DNA of 64,000 nucleotides from Diacronema lutheri. Taxonomy: Eukaryota; Haptophyta; Pavlovophyceae; Pavlovales; Pavlovaceae. The stretch is taken from contig JAGTXO010000036.1 of NCBI GenBank assembly GCA_019448385.1, positions 248,001 through 312,000 of the forward strand. Direction: 5' to 3'. Both the position numbers and the translations under genes were made by a program. Under the pieces are notes generated by a model. That model worked only from the letters and a program-made list of their open reading frames with translations, was not told where the DNA came from and did no database searches. Positions 18,405 through 27,666 of this stretch are shown here, in pieces (the first letter of the stretch is position 1; every line of letters starts with the position of its first letter).

Positions 18405-20537
18405 TCACGCGCCGAGCATGAGCGCTGCAGGCGCGTTGAGGAAGTGGCCGAGCACCTTGCGCTGCTCGGGCGTGAAGGCGCTCAGGTTTGCCGTGAGCTC
18501 CTCCAAGTACCGCTCGAGCTGCGCGCGCCGCTCGGCGACGACGCGTGGGCGGAGCGCGAAGCGCGCCTTGGGCGGCAGGCCGGGGACGAAGCCGCGCTCG
18601 TCGAGCATGTACTGGTGCAGCACCTCGAACTGCGAGTAGCGCCGCCAGATCGCCCACGCCACCTCGCCATCCGTGAGCGCGACCTGGTAAGCGGTGTACC
18701 GGCCGCGCGTATCGGAGTGCGTCTCCGCAGAGCGGATGCGCACACTGAGTGAGCGAGGCTGGCGCGGATGGGCGGGCGGAGGGCCGGGCTGCGCCTTTGC
18801 CTCGCCGCCGGGGCTGACGAGCCGTGCAAAGCTCGCGCCGCCATCGCCGCGCGCGCGCTCAGCGCCCGGTGAGCTCGGCAGCGCGAGCGGGTGCGCGGCG
18901 ATGGCGGCGCTCAGCACATCGAGGCCAGGGGCGGTGCGGCCGGCGGCGCGCGCGCGCATCTGCTCGAGCAATGCGAGCGCGTGCTCCTTTGAGATCGCGC
19001 CCGACGCCATCCCGCACTCAAGCTCGTCCATGATGGCCGCGAGCTGCGACGCGCGCGCGAGTTGCGACGGCGTCCGACTGAGCGGCGGGGTCAGCGCGTC
19101 AGCAACTGTGCCCGCGCCCGTAGTGCAGCCCGCGCGCTCGCCGCCCGTCGTCGGCGCGCGCGCGCGCACGCCGTCGCTGCCGCCCGGCGGCGTGACCGCG
19201 CCGTCCTCGCCCACGTTGCTGTCGGTCGCCGGCGCGCCGTCGTCGTCGTCGCCGCCGTCCGCCGCCCTGCGCAGCGCCTCGCCAAAGGGCGTGTAGCTGA
19301 GCGAAGGGTCGCCGTATTCGCCATACTCGTCGCCGAGCGGGACATAGCTCGTGCGCAGCATGTCCGGCGTGCCGCCCGCCTCGCCCACCGCGATCTCCAC
19401 GTAGCGCGCAAGCATGGCCTCGACACTCGCGAGCATCTCGCCCTCCACCCAGTGGCGCCACGTGCCAAACGCGCGTAGCACCGCCTGCGCGTCACGTTCG
19501 CTCGCGAGGCGGAACCAGACGAGCATCGCCGCGCCGCTCACGCCGCTCTCGCGTTGCTGCGCCACGGCTCGCGCCGCCGCGTCGCCCGCGGCAGGCGCGC
19601 GCTCGGGCGAGCCGCCCCCGTCGCCACCATCATCGGCGGGCTGTTCGTGGGGCTGCAGCTCGGCCGAAGCGGCATCACTCCACGCGCCCTCGCTCGCCGT
19701 GCGCGCCAGCGGCGGCAGCACTGTGAGCTCGGGCGCCTCATTTGCTCGACCGCCGCTCACAGGCTCGGCGGCCACGGCCATCGCGGATTCGTCAGCCGGC
19801 GAGTCGCACGGGCGCGCCCCGTTCGCACCGCGCGCTGTGCGCGCGCCGGCTATGGCGAGGACAACGTCGCGGATGGCGGCGAGCCACTCGTCGACCTCAA
19901 CCGCGTCCGACGCGTGCAGGTGGTACGTCCGCCGCTCCGTGCGCACCTCGAGCGCGCGCTCGTCCGCGCGCGCGACGGCCGCGATCCAGCCAGGCCCAAG
20001 CAGTGGAATGGAGCCTCGCTGCGCGAGCTTGGGGCACGCGTCGGCCTTGAGGACAAGGAGGTGGCCGCTGTGCGGCGAGCAAATCACCCAGATAGGCACG
20101 AGCGCCTGATGCGCCGGCAAGCTGCCGCCGCCCGCTGGCGGCGGCGGCGCGCCCGCGGTGAGCAGCGACGGGCACGCGCCGAGCGCCGCGAGCGCGACCG
20201 CTCGCTTGAGCGCGGCGGCGCCGGGCTCCTCGGGCGCGCTGGGCGCGATGCTGGCGGCGACGCTGATTGCCACGCGCATCGCCTCGCCCTCCGCCCCATC
20301 AAAGCACGCGCGCAGCCGGCCGCATGCGCTGGTGTACAGCTTGAGTGCGTCCGGCTCGTCCGAGAGCCGCACGTCGTGCAGCGCGAGTGTGAGCAGCAGC
20401 TCGGGGGCGGCGATTGGCAGATAGTAATCGAGCCGGTTGGGGTGGAGGACAAACAACCGGCTCGACAGCCGGCTCAGGCTTGACCACGACGACGGCCCGT
20501 CCTTTGCGAGCTCGCCCACTTTGAGCGCGCTCGCCAT
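18405..20537 (-). CDS. PX-domain protein with a PH-like domain
   Basis: Intronless, 710 residues from the ATG at 20537 (MASALKVGELAKDG). Residues about 140-270 fit a PH-like fold, ending TYHLHASDAVEVDEWLAAI with the typical C-terminal helix Trp. Low-complexity, probably disordered linkers with acidic runs follow. The last 110 residues are a PX domain: SVRIRSAETHSDTRGRYTAY, AIWRRYSQFEVLHQYM (the R-R-Y-S phosphoinositide-binding motif), FVPGLPPKARF and LERYLEELTANLSAF. PX and PH domains bind phosphoinositides, so this is likely a peripheral endosomal or plasma-membrane protein in trafficking or signalling. The N-terminal 130 residues are helical and may be a separate domain. It is head to head with the GNAT gene, 77 bp between starts. 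Confidence 0.8.
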   Translation of the reverse strand: MASALKVGELAKDGPSSWSSLSRLSSRLFVLHPNRLDYYLPIAAPELLLTLALHDVRLSDEPDALKLYTSACGRLRACFDGAEGEAMRVAISVAASIAPSAPEEPGAAALKRAVALAALGACPSLLTAGAPPPPAGGGSLPAHQALVPIWVICSPHSGHLLVLKADACPKLAQRGSIPLLGPGWIAAVARADERALEVRTERRTYHLHASDAVEVDEWLAAIRDVVLAIAGARTARGANGARPCDSPADESAMAVAAEPVSGGRANEAPELTVLPPLARTASEGAWSDAASAELQPHEQPADDGGDGGGSPERAPAAGDAAARAVAQQRESGVSGAAMLVWFRLASERDAQAVLRAFGTWRHWVEGEMLASVEAMLARYVEIAVGEAGGTPDMLRTSYVPLGDEYGEYGDPSLSYTPFGEALRRAADGGDDDDGAPATDSNVGEDGAVTPPGGSDGVRARAPTTGGERAGCTTGAGTVADALTPPLSRTPSQLARASQLAAIMDELECGMASGAISKEHALALLEQMRARAAGRTAPGLDVLSAAIAAHPLALPSSPGAERARGDGGASFARLVSPGGEAKAQPGPPPAHPRQPRSLSVRIRSAETHSDTRGRYTAYQVALTDGEVAWAIWRRYSQFEVLHQYMLDERGFVPGLPPKARFALRPRVVAERRAQLERYLEELTANLSAFTPEQRKVLGHFLNAPAALMLGA

Positions 20538-20614
20538 GCGTCTGCCCGAACGGGCGGAAGGCGCCGTGAATCTAATAGGTTTCGTTCGGTTGGCAACTGG
20601 GGCTGGCCGGGTCA

Positions 20615-21355
20615 ATGGTATCGCGCGGGCCTCGGCGCGCGGCGGGGCTACTGTCGCTGCTGCTGGGCGCGGCCGCGGTGCGACCGCTGCACCGCGCGCC
20701 ACCACGCGGGGCGGCGCGTGGCACGCCGCGCCTCTGCGCGCCGAGCCGCGCCACAATTCGCGAGCTCGTGCTCGCAGACGTCGACGCGGCCGTTGAGCTC
20801 GACGCGGACGCGCACCCGGCCACCCTGTGGACGCGCGAGCAATATGCCGCGGAGATCGAGTGCGCAAACTCGTGCGCGCTAGGTGTCGTCTCCCCCGCCG
20901 GAGCGCTGCTCGGCATGCTCTTCATGTCCACCGTTCTCGACGAGGCCATGCTGACCAACCTCGCCGTCGCGCGCTCCGTCAGGCGGCGCGGCCTCGCGAG
21001 CCAGCTCCTCGACGCGGCGCTCGCGGACGCGCGCGAGGCGGGGGTGCGGCTCTTCGTGCTCGAGGTGCGTCAAGCCAATCAGGCTGCGCGTAGACTCTAC
21101 CTCTCGCGCGGCTTCGTCCAGGCAGGTGTGCGCCGCGGTTACTACCAGCGGCCGCCCGACGACGCGGCGGTGCTCCTCCTGCGCTGCGCGGACGAGGAAG
21201 AGGCGGGCGCGCTCACCGACGGGCGAGCGCACGGGCATGCGAAGGGGGGCGGCCCGGCCACCGTGCGGCCTGGCGCGGAGCTCCCGTCCGCCGCGTTGAG
21301 GCGCGGCGTGGAGGTCGAGCTGCGCGAGCTCTGGCCGCAGGAGGGGCCGCGGTGA
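20615..21355 (+). CDS. GNAT-family N-acetyltransferase (RimI-like), probably plastid-targeted
   Basis: Intronless, 246 residues, ATG at 20615. The N-terminus (MVSRGPRRAAGLLSLLLGAA) is a likely signal or transit sequence. The GNAT core spans residues about 46-190: TIRELVLADVDAAVEL, then the acetyl-CoA-binding strand and loop TNLAVARSVRRRGLASQLLD (the R-x2-G-x-A motif), and LEVRQANQAARRLYLSRGF, which matches RimI and the plastid GNAT proteins. RimI acetylates protein N-termini. The C-terminal 50 residues are not conserved. It shares a 77-bp intergenic space with the PH-PX gene, so a shared promoter is likely. Confidence 0.82.
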   Translation: MVSRGPRRAAGLLSLLLGAAAVRPLHRAPPRGAARGTPRLCAPSRATIRELVLADVDAAVELDADAHPATLWTREQYAAEIECANSCALGVVSPAGALLGMLFMSTVLDEAMLTNLAVARSVRRRGLASQLLDAALADAREAGVRLFVLEVRQANQAARRLYLSRGFVQAGVRRGYYQRPPDDAAVLLLRCADEEEAGALTDGRAHGHAKGGGPATVRPGAELPSAALRRGVEVELRELWPQEGPR

Positions 21356-21509
21356 GTGCCACGTCCGAACGCTGGTTCATGTGCGCGACCGTGCGCCCCC
21401 GACATCTGCTTGAGCTCGTTGATCCGTCGAGCGAGTTGTCTGACGCCCACGGCCCACTTTTCCAGTCACATCAAGGAGCTGGCTCGCGAGGCGCGCGAAT
21501 CGCGAAATT

Positions 21510-22532
21510 ATGCGGACCAGGGACCTAGAGATGAACGCTGCGAACCGCCCCGCCTCGTCCTCTCCGGGCAAGAGTCCGCGGACGCTGCGCTGGACGCCGC
21601 TCTCGAAGACGAAGCGCTACTGCACGTGCCGCCAGCCGTGGGCGAGCCGGCCGATGGTCCAGTGCGGGGGCCGATGCCAGAACTGGTTCCACACCTCGTG
21701 CGTCGGCCTCGATGCGGCAGACGGACCGGAGGGCATTGTTGCTGGCAGCTCCTCGCAGCCGCCGTACATTTGCGCGCAGTGCACCGCGAAGGGGGGCGAG
21801 TGGCTGCGCGAGCCTACCTACTGCGTGTGCGACCAGCCGTGGGGCTCGCGCTTCATGCTCGAGTGCGACGTGTGTGCGCGCTGGTTCCACGGCTCGTGCG
21901 TCGGTGTGAGCAGGCGCGCATCGCTCCTCCTCGCCGTGTGGCATTGTGCTGATTGCACGGCGGCGGCCACGACGAGCATTGTGCCGGCCGTGCCGGCCGT
22001 GCGGCGCGCGCCGCATACCGCTGAGCTCCCGCCGCTCCCCGCCGACGTGTGGGCGCGCATTGTTGGCTTGGTGCCAGTGGCCGAGCGCTGTCAGAGCCTC
22101 GCGCTCGTCTCGCACCAGCTGCTCGCCGCCGTGGACGCAACGCTCGAGTGCTGGGCGCGGCTGCACGGCATCGCGCCGGCGGCTCGCACCGGCCGCCCGA
22201 GCCGTTTCACGCCATCGGGCCTCATCGCGTCGAGCTGCCCGTGGCTTCACGCCGTGCAGGCGCGTGGCTGCCGGTGCTGCCTCGACGCCGTGGGCGAATT
22301 TCCGTGCAGGCGCGACCCGACCGTCCACGCCGCCGCGCTCTCGACCGTGCTACCGCTGCCAAAGCGCTTCCTCCTCTGCCGCAAGTGCGCGCGACGCGAG
22401 CCGCTGCTTGTCCGGCTGCAGCTGCTCGGCTACGAGGTGGCCACGCAGAGCCTTTGCGGCAAAGCGCTCTTCCCCCGCCACTTCAGCTGCGCCCTCGGCG
22501 CAGCCGTCGGCGGCGTGCCCGACGTCAGCTGA
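21510..22532 (+). CDS. Double PHD-finger and F-box-like protein
   Basis: Intronless, 340 residues; a second ATG lies seven codons in. Two PHD fingers follow one another: residues about 37-92 (YCTCRQPW, VQCGGRCQNWFHTSCVGL, YICAQC) and about 104-150 (YCVCDQPWG, LECDVCARWFHGSCVGV, WHCADC). The first has an extra residue between the second Cys pair (C-G-G-R-C). An F-box-like helix set comes next (ELPPLPADVWARIVGLV, SLALVSHQLLAAVD). A C-terminal Cys-rich part (CRCCLDAVGEFPC, LLCRKCAR) may bind another zinc. PHD fingers read histone H3 tails and F-boxes recruit Skp1-Cullin E3 ligases, so chromatin-linked ubiquitination is a reasonable guess. Confidence 0.82.
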   Translation: MRTRDLEMNAANRPASSSPGKSPRTLRWTPLSKTKRYCTCRQPWASRPMVQCGGRCQNWFHTSCVGLDAADGPEGIVAGSSSQPPYICAQCTAKGGEWLREPTYCVCDQPWGSRFMLECDVCARWFHGSCVGVSRRASLLLAVWHCADCTAAATTSIVPAVPAVRRAPHTAELPPLPADVWARIVGLVPVAERCQSLALVSHQLLAAVDATLECWARLHGIAPAARTGRPSRFTPSGLIASSCPWLHAVQARGCRCCLDAVGEFPCRRDPTVHAAALSTVLPLPKRFLLCRKCARREPLLVRLQLLGYEVATQSLCGKALFPRHFSCALGAAVGGVPDVS

Positions 22533-22561
22533 TGCGAACAAAAGGTGCCCTGAAGTCACGA

Positions 22562-24085
22562 TCACGAGGTCTGAGACCGACGGCCTTCCTCCTGGCGTGT
22601 GATGCGGCCGCCGCTCGTGCCGGGCCGCACGGCGCTTGCCGCGCCGTCCGCGCGCAAGTTCGACCCGGCGAGGCCGACGGCGTGCACGCTCGCAGCCAAG
22701 CGGCGGGCGTTCGCGCTGCCGAGAGGCATGGCGAGCGCAGCGGCGCCGCGCTCGCCGGCGTCGGGCGTTCCCGCCCACGGGATCGGCGGTGGGTTGAGGC
22801 AGTCGTCAACGGTCGGGCGGGCCACGCGCCGTCCCTTCTTCGAGAGGAAGCCGCGCACGCCTGCGCCCATGTCGCACGCGGTCACGTTGTGCGCGACCAA
22901 CCAGAAGATGAAGTCCTGCTCCGTGATGAAAATCCCGCGCGGCGGCCGGCCCGACTCCGCTGAGATCAGAAAGCGCAGCGCGGGCTGGCCCGGCCGCGAT
23001 GCGGCGGCCTCGGGGTCAATCCATTCCCAGCCGGCGGCGAGCGCGGCGGCGAGGTTGGCCTCCATCGCCGCGCGCACCTCGAGCAGATTGGACACGTGCT
23101 TGGCCGGCACGAAGTACGTCTCCCTGAACTTGCCCATGTCCGGCACGGGGAGCGACTCAATCTTGTGGTAGGCAAGCCATCGCTCGAAGGCAGCGGCTGG
23201 CAACGAGAGCAGAGAGCGGAGGAGCACGCGTACGGCGACGGGCCTGCGCAGCGCCTTGTCGCGCGGCGCGCCAAGCGCCTCCTCGCCTGGCAGCGCCGCG
23301 CCGTCGCGCCGCGTCTCAAAATAGGGCAGGCCGTCCCAGACGGCCGCCGCGACGCGCATCGCGTCCCGCCTCCCCCAGAAAAGCCAATCAGTCATCGCAT
23401 GCACGAGCGGCGGTGAGCCTGGGAGCAAGCCGTCGCGGAGCGCGCAAACGAGCATTGGGTTCGTCGGCGCGAGATCAGGCCGCAGCTTGATCACCAGCCC
23501 GTACTGCCGGGCGGAGCTGCGTGCGAGTCCGGCGCGGACGTCGCCGTGCGCGTCCGCGGCGCGCGCGCCCATCGTGCCCTCGAGCGTCTCCATCAGACGC
23601 CACGCTTCGCGCAGCTTGTGCCACTGCGCGATCGCACCCTTGCCGCGCCGATCAAAGGTGCGCGCCGAGTGCGATGTGCGCGCGGCCGGAGCGATCCACG
23701 CGCGCAGCAACCCGTCCGGGCCGCGCTCGGTCGTGGGCGCGCGCGTCGTCGCGCGTGGGCCGGCGGCCTCGACGAGGCCGAGCGCGCGGAGGCGGTGGCC
23801 AAAAGCAGCCACGAGGTTGCGCTCGAGCTGCGCCTCGAGGCCCTCCACCGTGCAGCCGGGCGACGACACGTGCGCGCCTGCGCACGAATCAGTCTCCAGC
23901 ATCGCGACCACGTCCGCGTCGAGCGGCTCGAGGACGTTCTGCGCGAGCAGCGCAGTCGTGCGCCTCAGCGCGGAGATGTCTCGCGCGCTCGCGCGCACAA
24001 ACCCGGTGAGGAGCGCAACGGCGGGCGGCAGCTGGCCGCACGACGGGTCCGCGCCGAGGAAGACGATGACCCAACCCGCTGCCAT
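22562..24085 (-). CDS. Glycosyltransferase-like protein of algal type, not firmly assigned
   Basis: Intronless, 507 residues from the ATG at 24085 (MAAGWVIVFLGADPSCG). An upstream in-frame ATG at 24115 would add ten residues and overlap the divergent gene's start. Recognisable elements are QYGLVIKLRPDLAPTNPML, MTDWLFWGRRDAM and FITEQDFIFWLVAHN. The pattern of an R-P-D motif followed by a D-W-L-F-W-G motif is seen in algal glycosyltransferase-like proteins, where the first Asp may bind the sugar nucleotide. It shares this plan with the gene at 41292. No transmembrane anchor is obvious. I would trust the coding frame more than the enzyme class. Confidence 0.6.
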   Translation of the reverse strand: MAAGWVIVFLGADPSCGQLPPAVALLTGFVRASARDISALRRTTALLAQNVLEPLDADVVAMLETDSCAGAHVSSPGCTVEGLEAQLERNLVAAFGHRLRALGLVEAAGPRATTRAPTTERGPDGLLRAWIAPAARTSHSARTFDRRGKGAIAQWHKLREAWRLMETLEGTMGARAADAHGDVRAGLARSSARQYGLVIKLRPDLAPTNPMLVCALRDGLLPGSPPLVHAMTDWLFWGRRDAMRVAAAVWDGLPYFETRRDGAALPGEEALGAPRDKALRRPVAVRVLLRSLLSLPAAAFERWLAYHKIESLPVPDMGKFRETYFVPAKHVSNLLEVRAAMEANLAAALAAGWEWIDPEAAASRPGQPALRFLISAESGRPPRGIFITEQDFIFWLVAHNVTACDMGAGVRGFLSKKGRRVARPTVDDCLNPPPIPWAGTPDAGERGAAALAMPLGSANARRLAASVHAVGLAGSNLRADGAASAVRPGTSGGRITRQEEGRRSQTS

Positions 24086-24113
24086 CGCTCCGCCCCGCGC
24101 GCCTCGAGAAGAC
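24086..24113. promoter_or_regulatory. 28-bp space between divergent start codons
   Basis: The minus-strand glycosyltransferase-like ATG (24085) and the plus-strand plastid-protein ATG (24114) are 28 bp apart. The palindrome ACATGT at 24113-24118 supplies an ATG on both strands. Each promoter must lie inside the other gene, or the true starts differ. Confidence 0.5.
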
Positions 24114-24491
24114 ATGTCGAGCCGCACCCTGGGCGTGGTGCTGCTCCTCCTCGCGGGCGAGGCCGCGTGGGCGTTCACACCGACAACGCGCGCGCCGCCC
24201 GTGCGCATGAGCGCGTCCTCCGCCGAGTGCCCTCGCGCTCGGGCTGCTCCGTGCGCTCTTGCTGGCCGCCGCAACCAGCCCGGCAAGCAGGCGGAGCGCA
24301 AGCGCAAGAGCGTGCCGCCCGCGCGCGGCGCGGCCGGCGCGGCGGGCCGCGGCGCGGCCGGCGCGGCGGGCGGTAAGAAGCCACTCGAGACGAAGTACAT
24401 CGTCGTGTACAGTCTCGTCGCCTTCGGCGTGCTCTACGACTTCTTCGTCACGCACGGGGGCAAGGCGATCTGGGATGGCGGCACGCTGTGA
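24114..24491 (+). CDS. Small plastid-targeted membrane protein, function unknown
   Basis: Intronless, 125 residues. The N-terminus MSSRTLGVVLLLLAGEAAWA followed by FTPTTRAPPVRMSAS is a bipartite targeting sequence: signal peptide, cleavage before Phe, then a Ser/Thr/Arg-rich transit part. This Phe rule is known for secondary plastids of red origin. A basic, Ala/Gly-rich linker leads to one membrane helix near the C-terminus (YIVVYSLVAFGVLYDFFVT) and the end GGKAIWDGGTL. The size and single helix recall small photosystem or thylakoid assembly subunits, but I cannot name it. Confidence 0.7.
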   Translation: MSSRTLGVVLLLLAGEAAWAFTPTTRAPPVRMSASSAECPRARAAPCALAGRRNQPGKQAERKRKSVPPARGAAGAAGRGAAGAAGGKKPLETKYIVVYSLVAFGVLYDFFVTHGGKAIWDGGTL

Positions 24492-24639
24492 GCAGACTCG
24501 TGGCTCGCGTGTGACCTGCAATCGTGAGAAGACTGCCGAGAGCACACGCGCCGTGCCGAGCTGTGCGGCCACGGGCGGCCACCTCGTCAGGGGTCGCGTC
24601 CGCAATCAGAGACCTAGCTTCACGGTTCGCCCCGCGCGC

Positions 24640-27570
24640 TCAAAGCAACGCAATCCGGGCAGCACCAGCGCCGCCTCGCTTGCCCCCAGCGCCCCGCCGC
24701 GTGCCGCCCGCGGCGCGCACGTCCGACGCGTCGAGCTCGGCGACGCGGCGCGCGGCGCGCGCGGTCGTGCCGGCGCGCGCGCCACCGTCCGCGCTGCCGC
24801 GCGCGAGCGCGGCGGCGAGCACGCGCGCCTCGTGGCTCGCAAAGAGCGCGGCAAACGGGGCGTCGGGCGCGTCTGCGCGCATCCTGTGCGCGCTCCCGGC
24901 CTCGACGACCCACAGCTCGTCGCACACCTGCGCGCAAAAGTGGCGGTTGTGCGAGACGAGCGCGACCGCGCCCGCGAACGCGCGCAGCCCCGCGGCGAGC
25001 GCGTCGAGCGCGTGCGTGTCCAAGTGGTTGGTCGGCTCGTCGAGCAGCAGCGCGTGTGGCCGGTCCCATGTGAGCGCGGCGAGGGCAAGACGGACCCGCT
25101 GCCCGCCGGAGAGCGCATTGATTGGGAGCATCGCCGTGCCGCCACGCAGCCCAAAGCGGCCGAGCCGCGTGCGCGCCTCGAGCTCGCCGGCGCCGAAGCG
25201 TTCGCCATCGTAGCAGCGCGCGGCCGGCTGCGCGCCGTGCGGTGCGAGCGCGTCGGCGAGCTGCTGCGGCGCGTAGGCAATGCGCACGCCCGGCCGGGCG
25301 CGCGCCGAGCCCTCGCACGGCTGCAGCTCGCCGTGCAGCAGCCGGAGCAGCGTCGACTTGCCCTGCCCGTTGTCGCCGACGATCGCGACGCGCGCGCTCG
25401 CGCGCAGCGCGAGCGTCAGCTCACGCAGCACGGGCGCGCGGCCGCCGTCGGCCGCCGCGCCCGCCGCGCGCGCGTACCCCACCGCCGCGCCATCGAGCGC
25501 GACGAGCGCGTCGTCCGCGTCGGAGAGGCCACGCATACCCCCGCGCGGCGGCGTGGGGAAGCGGAAGGGGAGCTCGGATGGATCGGCGCACAGCTGCGAC
25601 GCTTCGGCGCGAGAGGGCAGGCGCAGCGCCTTCTCGTCGAGGGTCTTGAGCGAGTTGAGCTTGAAGGCCTTGCCGTCCTCCCGAAAGAGGCCGATGCGCT
25701 CCGCCTTTGCCGCCTTTTGCTTCGCCTGCCGGGCGGCCGCGCCACCGCCGTCCGTGCCGTGCGCGCGCTGCGCGGCGCGGCGCAGCGCGTCGGCCGACGC
25801 GCGCGCCGCCGCCTCCTGCCGCGCGCGCGCGTCGAGCCGCGAGCCCAGCCGCTGCGCCGCCTCGGCCTCCGCGCGCTCAAACTCGTCAAGCCCGCCGCGG
25901 AACTGCCTCAAAGTGCCGCGCTGCGCCGCATCAGTCTCAAACGCGATGATGTCCGTTGCGACCGCTCGGATGAAAGTCGCGTCGTGCGAGACGAGAAGCA
26001 GCATGCACTCGGCAAGACGCAGCGCAGCCGCGGCCGCCAACGCGCCACCGCCGCCGCTCGCCTCGCCAAGCGCGCACGCGCCGGCCCCCGGCTCAGCACC
26101 GCCTGTGCCACGTAGCGCAACCTCAAGCCAAAGCGCCGCTGGCATGTCAAGGTGGTTGGTCGGCTCATCGAGCAGCAGCAGGTCCGCGCCGCTGAGCAGC
26201 GCAGCGGCGAGGCGCAGCCGCATCCGCCAGCCGCCCGACAGCTCGTGGCTGGGCGTACATCGCATGCACGGACGCGCGCACTGCGCCCGCGGCTCGGCGG
26301 TGCGCGTCGCGCCCGTCGCGGCGACGCACGCGGCGCACGCGTCGCAAAAGCCGAGCGCGCACAGCATGGCTTCCGGCTGCGCGCCACCGTCGCTCGCGCT
26401 GCGCGGCCGCCGGCCCTGCTCGCCAAGCGCTCCGTCGGATCCAACGCCCAGCTCGTCGAGCTCCTGCTCCACGAGGCACAACTGCTCGGCGGTGGCGCTC
26501 AGCTCGGCGGCGGCGCGCTCGCGCTCGGCCGGAGGGTCGGTTTCCGCGCCGTCGACCGCCTCGCGTGCTGCGCGCGCCGCGAGCTCGTCGAGCGCGGCCT
26601 CGAGCGCGGCGCGCTCGGCGCGCAGCGCGTCGAGGCGAGACGTACCCACGAGCTCGATCAGCCGATCGAGCGGCGGGCGCGCGTCGCGAGCGGCGGGCAC
26701 CCGCGCCGAGGAAGCGCCGTGCTGCTCGTCGCCCTCGTCCTGCGCGACGAGGGCGACGGAGAGGTGCTGCGGGAAGCCGGGCAGCGCGCCGCGTGCGATC
26801 TGGCGCAGCAGCGTGCTCTTGCCGACACCATTCGTGCCGAGCAGCGCATACCGCCTTCCGGGCTGCAGGTTGAGCCGCGCGCCGCTCAGCAGCTCTTTGC
26901 CCGCGTACGCGAGGTGCACGTTCTGCAGCAGCACGTGCCGCGTGCGCGTGCTCATCGACGCGAACTGCCGCGCGACCGCGCGGCCGCCACGCCCGCGGCC
27001 GCCCCATGCGCCGCCCTCGGCGCGCGCGCGCTCCCACTCGAGCGACTCGGCGTCGAGAGGCTCGGCCGCGCCGGACGCCGAGCTGTCCGGCGCGCCTGCC
27101 TCTGCCGCCGCGTGCGCCGCATTTGGCGCGCGCTCGGTGCCATGGCGCCCCCGCTGCGCGCGCGCAGACGCCGGCGCGACGAGCAGCGGCGGTGGCGGCG
27201 GTGGCGGCTGCGGTGGCGGTTCGTCGCGCGCGGCCACGTCCTCAAGGCGCATGTCGATCGGCTCAAGCGCCGGTGGTGTGGCAGGCGCAGCGTCGGGCTC
27301 ATCATCGCCCCAACCCTCGCGCGCAGGCCGCGCCGCTCCGGAAGCCTCTGCGCCGCCGCCGCGGAGCGCATCGATGTGGCGCGCGCTCGCTGCCCCCGCG
27401 GCGGCCGGATCGAGGACAAAGTCGCGGATCAGCTCGGCGAGCGTGTCCACGTCGCCAGTAGGCATCGCATCGGCCCACCAGTCAAGCGTCACGCCGACCA
27501 CATAGTCAAGGATGGCCTCCTCGGCGATGAAAACACACAGGGCCGCTCTGGCGTGCATCGCCATGGCCAT
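24640..27570 (-). CDS. ABCF ATPase, ABCF3/GCN20 type
   Basis: Intronless, 976 residues from the ATG at 27570. The N-terminal helix set (EAILDYVVGVTLDWW ... LAELIRDFVLD) matches the ABCF3/GCN20 start. Two ABC domains follow: the first with GTNGVGKST, LSGGWRMRLRLAAALLSG and LLLLDEPTNHLD; the second with GDNGQGKST, LSGGQRVRLALAAL and LLLDEPTNHLD. There are no membrane segments. GCN20 works with GCN1 on ribosomes to activate the kinase GCN2 during amino-acid shortage. Long Ala- and Pro-rich linkers (including PPPQPPPPPPP) enlarge it beyond the usual 710 or so residues. A transposon ends 27 bp upstream of the ATG, and the frame stays open into its terminal repeat. Confidence 0.92.
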   Translation of the reverse strand: MAMAMHARAALCVFIAEEAILDYVVGVTLDWWADAMPTGDVDTLAELIRDFVLDPAAAGAASARHIDALRGGGAEASGAARPAREGWGDDEPDAAPATPPALEPIDMRLEDVAARDEPPPQPPPPPPPLLVAPASARAQRGRHGTERAPNAAHAAAEAGAPDSSASGAAEPLDAESLEWERARAEGGAWGGRGRGGRAVARQFASMSTRTRHVLLQNVHLAYAGKELLSGARLNLQPGRRYALLGTNGVGKSTLLRQIARGALPGFPQHLSVALVAQDEGDEQHGASSARVPAARDARPPLDRLIELVGTSRLDALRAERAALEAALDELAARAAREAVDGAETDPPAERERAAAELSATAEQLCLVEQELDELGVGSDGALGEQGRRPRSASDGGAQPEAMLCALGFCDACAACVAATGATRTAEPRAQCARPCMRCTPSHELSGGWRMRLRLAAALLSGADLLLLDEPTNHLDMPAALWLEVALRGTGGAEPGAGACALGEASGGGGALAAAAALRLAECMLLLVSHDATFIRAVATDIIAFETDAAQRGTLRQFRGGLDEFERAEAEAAQRLGSRLDARARQEAAARASADALRRAAQRAHGTDGGGAAARQAKQKAAKAERIGLFREDGKAFKLNSLKTLDEKALRLPSRAEASQLCADPSELPFRFPTPPRGGMRGLSDADDALVALDGAAVGYARAAGAAADGGRAPVLRELTLALRASARVAIVGDNGQGKSTLLRLLHGELQPCEGSARARPGVRIAYAPQQLADALAPHGAQPAARCYDGERFGAGELEARTRLGRFGLRGGTAMLPINALSGGQRVRLALAALTWDRPHALLLDEPTNHLDTHALDALAAGLRAFAGAVALVSHNRHFCAQVCDELWVVEAGSAHRMRADAPDAPFAALFASHEARVLAAALARGSADGGARAGTTARAARRVAELDASDVRAAGGTRRGAGGKRGGAGAARIALL

Positions 27571-27596
27571 CCCGTCCGCGGACAACTCGAACTCAC

Positions 27597-27666
27597 TTGG
27601 GGGAACAGCACTTTTAGGCGATTTTGAGTTTGGTCGAGCACTTTTGGGCGGTCCGGCCCAAAAGTG
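27597..27666 (+). repeat. Left terminal inverted repeat
   Basis: 70 bp. It differs from the reverse complement of 30595-30663 by one substitution (G/T at position 30) and one extra G. The inner part CACTTTTGGGC...GCCCAAAAGTG is itself a hairpin. A further copy of GCACTTTTAGGCGGTCC follows at about 27690. Confidence 0.92.

Noticed and set aside
23487-24113. Upstream extension of the small plastid protein frame
   Set aside because: The extension is antisense to the minus-strand gene and Ser/Arg-rich. The ATG at 24114 gives a proper signal peptide.
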